Assembly: GCA_016713645.1 (NCBI GenBank)
Contig: JADJOU010000034.1
Span: 1 to 12,865 of the forward strand
Source: Bacteroidota bacterium
GTDB lineage: Bacteria; Bacteroidota; Bacteroidia; Chitinophagales; JADJOU01
Direction of reading: 5' to 3'
DNA: 12,865 nucleotides
The notes under the pieces are model-generated. The model was not told where the DNA came from, ran no database searches, and saw only the letters and a program-made list of their open reading frames with translations. The position numbers were made by a program, and so were the translations under genes. This document shows, piece after piece, positions 5,506 to 12,865 of this stretch (positions within the stretch are counted from its first letter, which is position 1; every line of letters begins with the position of its first letter).

Positions 5506-8016
5506 ATGTCTACATTATTTGCTGACCTTCCTATGATTACCAAAGGTGAATTGCTTTTATTAGGCAGTCCAGAAGGTCATTTTAGCCATTTATTGACGGA
5601 TAGTCGCAAATTAATTTCTCCAGAAGATACGGTATTCTTTGCTCTAAATGGAAAGCGTTTAAAAGGCATTGACTTTATTGTATCCCTCTACGAACAAGGC
5701 GTTCGGAATTTTATCGTCGAAAAGAAAGTGCCCTTGGACAATATCGAAGAGGCGAATGTTTTGATTGTAAAAAATGCGATTCAGGCCCTGCAAGATATCG
5801 TCATCCATCATCGAAAAAAATTTCACATTCCTATCATCGGCATAACGGGAAGCAATGGCAAGACAATCGTCAAAGAATGGCTATTTCAGTTATTGCAAGG
5901 AGATTATGAAATAGTCAGAAATCCGAAGAGCTATAATTCACAAATCGGTGTTCCGCTCTCCGTTTGGCGATTGAATTCGACACATCAAATGGGTATATTT
6001 GAAGCAGGCATATCAGAACCCGATGAGATGCAGCACCTAGAAGCCATCATCAAGCCCAGCATCGGGATATTCACCAATATTGGCGAGGCGCATAGCGAGG
6101 GATTTTTTAATTCAAAACAAAAAATCAGAGAGAAACTCAAACTGTTCAAAGACGCTTCCATCATTATTTACTGCTCTGACCAAGTTGAAGTGCACAATAA
6201 TATCACGGAATTGCAGCATCAGGTCAATGAGTTTGGCAAGACGATTCGATATAAATCATTCACATGGGGCATGAAACATGAGGCTGATATTGCCATCACC
6301 TCTGTTGAAACCCAAAATAGCCATACCGAAATTGAAGCCACGTATAAGGAAGCACTCTATGCTTTTGAGCTTCCCTTTACTGATAAAGCCTCGATAGAAA
6401 ATGCCCTACATTGCTTTGCAACCATGCTCTATCTCGACATAGACAAGGCCGTTATCCAAAGGAGAATGGCATTGCTCACGCATATTGCGATGAGGCTCGA
6501 GATGAAAGAAGGCAATAATCAGTGCATCATCATCAATGACAGTTACAATTCTGATATCAATGCATTGCGCATCGCGGTTGATTTCCTCAATCAACAATCC
6601 AATACAGCCAATAAAACAGTCATTCTCTCTGACATTTTGCAAAGTGGCAGAAATGAAGATGAATTATATAAAGAAGTAATTAAAATTTTAAGTCAAAACA
6701 AAATTACGCGCTTGTTTGCCATAGGCAGTCAATTGAGCATGCACAAGAATTTGTTTCAGCAGGCCAATTTTAAATCACATTTTTATCCCAGCACAGAAGA
6801 TTTTATCAAGACCAATGATCTCAGCAGCTTCAAGGACCAGTCAATTTTAATTAAAGGAGCGAGAAAATTTGAGTTTGAGCGCATCAGCAAATTGTTGGAA
6901 AAGAAGGCACATGAAACTGTCTTAGAGATTAACCTCAACGCCATCGCACACAACCTCAACATTTATCATTCCATGCTCAAGCCAGATACAAAAATCATGG
7001 TGATGATCAAGGCCTTTGCTTATGGAAGTGGTTCATATGAAATCGCGAAATTGCTCGAACATCAGAAGGTAGATTACCTCGCTGTTGCCTATATTGATGA
7101 AGGCGTTGAATTGCGCAAAGCGGGAATAACCCTTCCCATACTCGTGCTCAATCCAGAGATATCCAATTTTGATTTGCTCTTGAGGTATCATTTAGAACCT
7201 GAAATTTATAGTCAATACATCCTTGAAAAGTTTATCGAGGCACTGGCTGAATATGCCCATGAAGATGTCATTTCTTTTATTCACATCAAACTCGATACGG
7301 GCATGCATCGATTGGGATTTGAAAGAGATGATATCCCGCAACTTATATCGACATTGAAACAACATCCTAAGATTCAAATCAAATCGATATTATCTCATCT
7401 CGCAGCAAGTGATGAAGAGGCGCACGATGAATTTACATTGAGTCAAATAAATCGATTTATAGAGATAACGACTAAGATAGAATCAGAATTAAAATATTCT
7501 TTTCTCAAACACATCCTCAATTCAGCGGGCATAGCGCGTTTCAAAGAATATCAAATGGACATGGTGCGGCTTGGCATTGGAATATATGGTATTGATAGTA
7601 GTGAAAAAGTGCAACCACTTTTACAAGAAGTTGGAACACTTAAAACAACCATTTCACAAATACGAGATATTCCAGCAGGCGATAGCATTGGATATAGCAG
7701 AAAGGGATTGGCAAAAACGGATATGAGAATTGCTGTCGTGGGTATTGGGTATGCAGATGGATTGAATCGAAGACTGAGCAATGGAAATGGATATATGCTT
7801 ATTCATGGTCAAAAAGCACCGATAGTAGGCAATGTCTGCATGGATATGACCATGCTCGATATCAGTGCCATTCCAGATGTCAAAGAAGGGGATAAAGTAT
7901 TGGTTTTTGGAAAGGAATTGAGCATTCAAGAGATTTCCGATAAAATAGGAACCATTCCTTATGAAGTTTTAACGGGAATTTCACAACGCGTAAAACGCCT
8001 CTACTTTCAAGAGTAA
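5506..8016 (+). CDS. murF-alr: Bifunctional MurF ligase / alanine racemase
   Basis: An 836-residue fusion. The N-terminal half (about 1-465) is MurF, which adds D-Ala-D-Ala to UDP-MurNAc-tripeptide using ATP: LLTDSRKL near 29-36 contacts substrate, GITGSNGKT (112-120) is the ATP P-loop, NIGEAHSEGF (191-200) is the central-domain motif and NDSYNSD (344-350) the C-terminal-domain motif. The C-terminal half (about 470-836) is a PLP-dependent alanine racemase that makes the D-Ala: K502 in MIKAFAYGSGS is the PLP lysine, KLDTGMHRLGF (595-605) and NSAGI (672-676) line the active site, Y730 in GDSIGYSR is the second catalytic base, and GNVCMDMTMLD (775-785) completes the dimer-shared site. The two-step fusion is typical of Bacteroidota. 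It is cytoplasmic and presumed essential. The frame is intact. It is the second gene of an operon with DUF4286. Confidence 0.96.
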   Translation: MSTLFADLPMITKGELLLLGSPEGHFSHLLTDSRKLISPEDTVFFALNGKRLKGIDFIVSLYEQGVRNFIVEKKVPLDNIEEANVLIVKNAIQALQDIVIHHRKKFHIPIIGITGSNGKTIVKEWLFQLLQGDYEIVRNPKSYNSQIGVPLSVWRLNSTHQMGIFEAGISEPDEMQHLEAIIKPSIGIFTNIGEAHSEGFFNSKQKIREKLKLFKDASIIIYCSDQVEVHNNITELQHQVNEFGKTIRYKSFTWGMKHEADIAITSVETQNSHTEIEATYKEALYAFELPFTDKASIENALHCFATMLYLDIDKAVIQRRMALLTHIAMRLEMKEGNNQCIIINDSYNSDINALRIAVDFLNQQSNTANKTVILSDILQSGRNEDELYKEVIKILSQNKITRLFAIGSQLSMHKNLFQQANFKSHFYPSTEDFIKTNDLSSFKDQSILIKGARKFEFERISKLLEKKAHETVLEINLNAIAHNLNIYHSMLKPDTKIMVMIKAFAYGSGSYEIAKLLEHQKVDYLAVAYIDEGVELRKAGITLPILVLNPEISNFDLLLRYHLEPEIYSQYILEKFIEALAEYAHEDVISFIHIKLDTGMHRLGFERDDIPQLISTLKQHPKIQIKSILSHLAASDEEAHDEFTLSQINRFIEITTKIESELKYSFLKHILNSAGIARFKEYQMDMVRLGIGIYGIDSSEKVQPLLQEVGTLKTTISQIRDIPAGDSIGYSRKGLAKTDMRIAVVGIGYADGLNRRLSNGNGYMLIHGQKAPIVGNVCMDMTMLDISAIPDVKEGDKVLVFGKELSIQEISDKIGTIPYEVLTGISQRVKRLYFQE

Positions 8017-8062
8017 CGTGATTGGCGTGACAATATTCATTATAATTTAATCATCATCCTAT

Positions 8063-8842
8063 ATGTGTTTTGATGTCGTTTCCGCTACAAGAAGTTTAAT
8101 TAAATACGCTCAACACAGAAGTGATGACCCTGCACAAATCAATGCACTAAAGGAAAAATTAGAGACATTGACCAAGGTCTTAGAACCACATTTCAATATC
8201 AGTGGATTCGAACATCCCGCTCTATTGGCTTTTACAAATGAAGATCCACTTGAACCGCACGCGATTGAATGGGGGTTAATACCAGAAGATATTAAAGATA
8301 GTGAGCAGGCGATAAAAATTGCCAATATGACCTTGAATGCGCGCATGGAAACCCTTTTTGACAAGCCCTCTTTTAAAAAAGCCGCTGAGCATAGGAGATG
8401 TTTGATTTATCTAGATGCATTCTATGAGCATCATCACCAAAAACACCAAATTATCCCCTACCATATTTCCATGAAAGATGAATCGCCCATGATTATCGCG
8501 GGGATTTGGCAAGAATGGCGCGATCCAGATAGCCTTCAAATGCGCAAAACACTATCTATTGTTACCACTGAGGGCAATGAGCGGATGAAAATAATCCACA
8601 ACAACCCTAAAAACAAAGGCGCGCGCATGCCCGCAATTCTGCATAGAGCAGAGCAAGATATTTGGCTTCAACCCATTGAAAACAATGATGATAGAAACCG
8701 AATCAAACAGTTGCTCCTACCATTTCCAGAAGATGCACTGAATTATAAAACAGTGCGGAAATTGAAGGGAAAAGGTTCTGTTGGCGATATACCTAGTGCA
8801 GAAGACCGCTATATCTATGCTGAGCAGTTGGGTTTGTTTTAA
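8063..8842 (+). CDS. SRAP-family abasic-site DNA-protein crosslink protein (YedK/HMCES type)
   Basis: A 259-residue protein. C2 follows the initiator Met; after Met removal it is the nucleophile that forms a thiazolidine crosslink to abasic sites in single-stranded DNA. Other family signatures are IEWGLIPE (68-75), LNARMETLFDKPSFKKAAEH (91-110) with N92, RRCLIYLDAFYEHHH (111-125) with catalytic E122, and IHNNPKNKGARMPAIL (178-193) with the conserved His at 179 and R188-M-P. The region IHN-x-PKN-x-G-x-RMP is the Bacteroidota form of the canonical HDRMP loop. Where many members have DGFYEW this one has DAFYEH, with an adjacent His-rich stretch. The protein shields abasic sites at replication forks. 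It starts 46 bases after murF-alr with no clear terminator between. Confidence 0.92.
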   Translation: MCFDVVSATRSLIKYAQHRSDDPAQINALKEKLETLTKVLEPHFNISGFEHPALLAFTNEDPLEPHAIEWGLIPEDIKDSEQAIKIANMTLNARMETLFDKPSFKKAAEHRRCLIYLDAFYEHHHQKHQIIPYHISMKDESPMIIAGIWQEWRDPDSLQMRKTLSIVTTEGNERMKIIHNNPKNKGARMPAILHRAEQDIWLQPIENNDDRNRIKQLLLPFPEDALNYKTVRKLKGKGSVGDIPSAEDRYIYAEQLGLF

Positions 8843-8912
8843 CCACTTACTTGATTTCTTTTTCTACAAAATCGCTTTTTTCTTCTATTTTTATTCTGTT
8901 AAAAATTGGGCT

Positions 8913-11900
8913 ATTAAATCAACGCGCAGATATATTCTACTCTTAATTGCATGCTTATTATGCAATTCAATCCAATTATTCTCTCAGTCATTTCAAGAGA
9001 GTTTTGGACAAAATCGCGTGCAATTTCACAGTTTTGATTGGTCGTATTACGAAACAGAACATTTCAATATCTACTTCTATAAAGGCGGGCAAGAAATTGG
9101 GAAGTACATGATTTATTCAGCAGAGAAAAACCTCAAAGAAATTGGAGAAAATCTCGGCGTCAAATTCAAAACCAAAATCAATCTGCTCATCTTCTTCGAT
9201 ATCTCTGATGCCAATCAGACCAATATCGGCGGCGGCAGTTTGCTGAGTGAACCCAACGCAAGTTCGATAAGATTTGTAGACAACAAACTATTTCTCTATT
9301 TTGATGGCAATCATGGGCATCTTGAAAAACAATTCAGAGAAGGAATTACTCAAGTCTATTTAGAGAAGCTGATTGTTGGAGGAAACATCGTACAAGCTAT
9401 GCAAAACTTCATCACCGCTGATATCCCATTGTGGTTCACAGAGGGACTGCAAGCCTATAATGGTGAAATTTGGAATACTGAAATGGACAATATTCTAAAA
9501 GATAAATTTGCCTCCGGACAATACAGTTCCATTAAAAAAATCAATGCCGAAAATCAGCGAATTATCGGTCATTCCATGTGGCATTTCATCGATGAAAAGT
9601 ATGGAAAAGAAGTCATCAAAAACATCGTCTATTATACTAGGAGAACAAAAAATGTAGAGAATGCGCTCTATTATTCTACGGGAAAATCCACCTTGAGCTT
9701 ATTCGAAGAGTGGTATAACCATTTCAGAGAAAAATACAAGAGCGAAATTGGTTCCGCGCACAATGATTCCATCGTTAATTTAAAATACAAAAAACGAAAA
9801 CTGTATTACCAGTTTAAGACCTCGCCCAATCAGCAATACATCGCTTATGTTCAAAATAACAAAGGTCGATACAAAGTATATTTAAAGGATCGCTATGCAA
9901 ATAAAACCAAAGTGCTTTTGAGAGGCGGTTTTAAAACGCAGAGTTTATTGATTGATCAAAATTATCCCTTGTTGGATTTTTCTAAAAATGGCGAATTACT
10001 GGCTATAATTGATGAACGGAGAGACCAAGTCTATTTAAATACCTATAATTTTAAAGAAGAGAAAACAGAGGAAAAAATGCTCGAAAAATTTCAACGCATC
10101 TACTCGTTCTCTTTTATGCAGGATAAAAAGATGATAGTCTTATCGGCCTCCCAGAAAGGCGTATCTGATATCTATACCATGAATATCAATACACAGACGA
10201 CAAATAAAATCACTTCTGATTATTACGATGACGCACATCCCCGCTATTGGAATAATGGGTTACAAGAAGGAATCATTTTCTCTTCAAATAGGTCAAACGA
10301 TAGTGTTTCTCCAAAGGGCACCTATCAAGGAAAACAATCAGGCCTTTAGCGATTTATTCTTTTACGATTTAGATAAAGATGAAAATCAACTGCTCGGGCG
10401 ACTCACGAATACGCCATTCGCAAACGAGACCTATCCTGAGATACTCGATTCCAATTACTATAGCTATCTCAGTGATGTAAATGGTGTGAGTAATTTATAT
10501 CGAGGAAGAATGAGCAAAGATTATCAGTATACACTTTACAATTACACCTTTAAAGATAGCAATAATGATGTTATTCCTTATGTGGCGAAAGAGTCTTTAG
10601 ATTATGCTAATACGGCTCCTTTTAATACATTTCAATTAATCGATAAAAGCAGCACTCCAGTATCACAATGGATTGGGTATAATTCCCCAATATCTTCTGA
10701 GTATTCGGGAATTTTAGAAATTGACAAAGCAAAAAAATCATTCCTTTTTACGCAATTAAAAAAGGGCAAGCCCACACTCCGCCTTAGATCTATAGACTCC
10801 TTGAATTTGTCCCTCAAAAATTTAACCAATACTTCTTATAGAAATTCGATTGATAAAAAATACAATATCCTCAAAAAAGATACAGTTGCACTTTCAACTA
10901 GTAAAAATGACACTATCATAATACCGCCAGCGAAGAAACAATTCTTTCAAACTGAATTTGATTATTTATCCGACACCAATCTCTTTAAGGATAATACTGC
11001 AGCGCGTGAATCATACCAAAGAGTGAAAGTATTTATGATGCAGAAAAATGAAGTATATATTGACAGCACTGTGAATTATCGCTTTTCCAAGACTCGACCA
11101 TACTTCACGCGATTCTTTGTAAGTCAAGTCAATATCAATATCAACAATGCTCTACTCATTGATCGCTACCAAAAATATCCCAACCCGAGAACTGTTCCAC
11201 AATATTCTCCGATGATTCAATTTGGTATCAAAGATTTGTTTGAAAATTATCATATTTATGGCGGATTTAGAGTGGCATTTGACCTAAACGCCAACGAGGT
11301 TTTTATTGCATTGGAAAATGGCAAAAAACGCTGGGAGAAGCGATATACATTTTTGAGAAGGGCACTTACACAAGAATATAAAACAGAAGATAAAGTAGAT
11401 AGCACAGTTAAATATGTATCCAATTACATAGATTTTCTATTCAGTTATCCTATTGATTATACACAGAGTATAAGCATTAACACTGGATTCAAAACCGACA
11501 AAAACACATTGAAAGTCACCACTATCGAAGAATTAAATTCAAAACCCCTTATTGAAAACTGGATATATGTGCGTCCAGAATATGTATTTGATAATACCAT
11601 TATGAGGCAATTGAATATTCCAAACGGCACTAAATTCAAGGCCTTTGTGGAATTCTACAAAGAGATTCCAACCAAACCTTTGGAGATTACCAAGGGATTT
11701 GATTTGCCGATACCACAATGGAATGAAGGCTATTTTATCAATTGGGGATTTGATTTTAGGCATTATCAACCTGTATCGAAGAATATAATTTGGGCTACGC
11801 GCATGATGTATTCTTCATCCATTGGTACGAGAAAAATGCTCTATCAAATTGGTGGAACTGAAGGAGAAATATTCCCAACGTACGATAATTCTTCCATTGT

Positions 11901-12339
11901 AAATCCTTTGGCGAATTATGCATTCCAATCCTATGCGAATAATTTGAGGGGTTTTATGCAAAATACACGCAATGGAAATAATGTTGCTATTATGAATACA
12001 GAATTGAGAATACCAATTCTCAGCTATCTCATCAAGAAGCCTTTAAAGAACGCCTTCTTGCGCAATTTCCAAATCACCACCTTTGTCGATATCGGCATGG
12101 CATGGAATGGATTCAACCCATATTCAAGAGAGAATCCATTTTATATCAAACCCTTCACCAATGGCATAACGACCATCAATGCCAATTACCTAAAAAATCC
12201 TATGGTAGGTTCTACAGGATTTGGGCTTCGGTCATCTCTCCTAGGCTACTTCCTCAAAGTGGACTTTGGATTGGGATTTGATAGCGGAAAATTCAACAAT
12301 AAACTCTATACAAATTGGAGTGTGAGTATGGATTTTTAG
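8913..12339 (+). pseudogene. Large TolB-like / beta-barrel outer-membrane protein, frameshifted
   Basis: Two overlapping frames together encode about 1140 residues. The N-terminus is a signal peptide (IKSTRRYILLLIACLLCNS then FSQ) that would start at an ATT at 8913, as no ATG is suitably placed; an ATG at 8817 inside the preceding gene is possible but adds a second hydrophobic stretch. Next comes a peptidase-MA-like segment with WFTEGLQAY (about 174-182) but no HExxH, so probably not catalytic. TolB/WD40-like blades follow (about 290-600), for example SDIYTMNINTQTTNKIT and GIIFSSNRSNDS. The C-terminal part (from about 770) is rich in beta strands, ending WSVSMDF with the terminal Phe of outer-membrane barrels. 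The first frame stops after GKQSGL at 10347-10349. Removing one T from the run at 10306-10308 joins it to RAPIKENNQAFSDLFFYDL. Homologues are usually annotated as TolB-like translocation proteins; the role is unproven. Confidence 0.82.
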
Positions 12340-12438
12340 GATTTTGCATAGGATTTTATTTTCAATAACCTTATTATGCTTTTTCTATTTTTTATCCGAT
12401 TTTAGTAATATAAATACAGATTTTAAATCTTTACAAAA
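12340..12438. other. Intergenic DNA between convergent genes
   Basis: About 100 very AT-rich bases separate the plus-strand barrel gene from the minus-strand transposase. GCATAGG (about 12348-12354) and CCTTATTATGC (about 12369-12379), followed by TTTTTC, could form a weak hairpin that terminates the barrel gene; the pairing is imperfect. This is also where the left end of an IS200/IS605-type element, with a subterminal hairpin, would be expected. I see no convincing conserved hairpin. Confidence 0.3.
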
Positions 12439-12865
12439 CTAATCCCACACATACTTTTCATCAAATTCTATCTGATTTTTCTTTAGAATAGCGCGATATT
12501 CATTTTGAAAAGTTAGCTTTGAATGATGGCGATGTTGATTAGCTATGTATTTAATAACTGACTCGACCTCAGATAGCTTTACTGAAAATGCACCATATCC
12601 ATCTTGCCAATAGAAATTTTGATATTCATCTCCTTTCGTTTTTATCCATTTCGATGAATGTGATTTTACTTCTTCAACTAATTTCATCAAAGCTATTTTC
12701 TTTGAAAGCATACAGAGAATATGGATATGATCTTTATACCCGCCAACTTTTATGGGTTGGCATTCTAATTTTATGCAAATACCCCCTAAATAAGCATGCA
12801 ATTCCTCTTCCACAGGGGGATGTATGAGTTCTTGACGGTACTTGGTGCTAAATACAATGTGGATA
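12439..12865 (-). mobile_element. tnpA: IS200/IS605-type Y1 (HUH) transposase, 5' end beyond right edge
   Basis: The minus strand is open from the window edge to the TAG at 12439-12441, giving 141 residues. The first visible residues are IHIVFSTKYRQELIHP, so only a handful of N-terminal residues are missing. The HUH metal-binding motif is GGYKDHIHIL (coded around 12718-12745), and the helix VIKYIANQHRHHSK (coded around 12518-12552) carries the catalytic tyrosine and the conserved Gln of Y1 transposases. SHSSKWIK and FYWQDGYGAFSV are further family signatures, and the C-terminus is KYVWD. Such enzymes move single-stranded DNA by a peel-and-paste mechanism at subterminal hairpins, without target duplication. 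A TnpB partner is not visible. A GTG at 12811-12813 lies in frame but the homology extends upstream of it, so it is not the start. The frame is intact as far as visible. Confidence 0.92.

Noticed and set aside
8017..8062. Promoter for the SRAP gene (TTG at 8022 and TAATTTAA at 8043)
   Set aside because: The -7 match lacks the TTTG part and the spacing is only 18 bp; not convincing.
10228..10310. Separate start for a second gene at the ATG at 10228
   Set aside because: The first 25 or so codons overlap the upstream frame, where the TolB-like homology lies; the second frame continues the same protein after a one-base slip.
12588..12827. 79-codon plus-strand reading frame
   Set aside because: It is antisense to the transposase, whose HUH and Y1 motifs are clear.
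1..12865. tRNA, rRNA, riboswitch or CRISPR array
   Set aside because: No tRNA T-loop/acceptor pairing, conserved rRNA segments or regularly spaced direct repeats were found by eye on either strand.

Overview
The window is about 12.9 kb of AT-rich DNA, almost certainly from a member of the Bacteroidota. Four things point there. One gene encodes a single-chain MurF-alanine racemase fusion. The window carries the Bacteroidota families DUF3078, DUF4286 and a large TolB-like/beta-barrel outer-membrane protein. The gene for a Xer recombinase is followed directly by one for a hibernation factor. The clearest promoter matches the Bacteroidota type, TTG then about 20 bp then TAnnTTTG, and no start has a strong Shine-Dalgarno sequence. 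No tRNA, rRNA or CRISPR array was seen.

Layout. Positions 1-755 (minus) hold the C-terminal part of an RHS/YD-repeat protein that runs off the left edge; its upstream part is missing or out of frame. Positions 756-1556 are gene-poor, with an imperfect palindromic element near 1381-1430. At 1557-1748 (minus) is a small unnamed protein with a second reading frame overlapping its end. At 1817-2303 (minus) is a membrane-anchored TlpA-like thioredoxin, frameshifted. From 2303 onward everything is on the plus strand until the right edge: Xer recombinase (2407-3297) and hibernation factor HPF/RaiA (3325-3624), then a terminator; a rhodanese (3687-4006, frameshifted), then a terminator; a DUF3078 outer-membrane protein (4109-5128), then a terminator; DUF4286 (5193-5495) and murF-alr (5506-8016) as an operon; an SRAP/YedK-type abasic-site protein (8063-8842); and an approximately 1140-residue TolB-like outer-membrane protein (about 8913-12339, frameshifted and lacking a normal start codon). 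The minus strand resumes with a Y1 IS200/IS605-type transposase (12439-12865) that runs off the right edge.

How it fits together. The central block is chromosomal housekeeping: chromosome dimer resolution, ribosome hibernation, peptidoglycan precursor synthesis (D-Ala production and attachment of D-Ala-D-Ala to the UDP-MurNAc-tripeptide), DNA abasic-site protection and outer-membrane proteins. The flanks (RHS fragment, small gene with palindromic DNA, transposase) are accessory DNA. No convincing new multi-gene system is visible. The most notable overall pattern is that four genes are each broken by what looks like a single-base indel, while murF-alr and other genes are intact. This points to sequencing or assembly indels, or to real decay.
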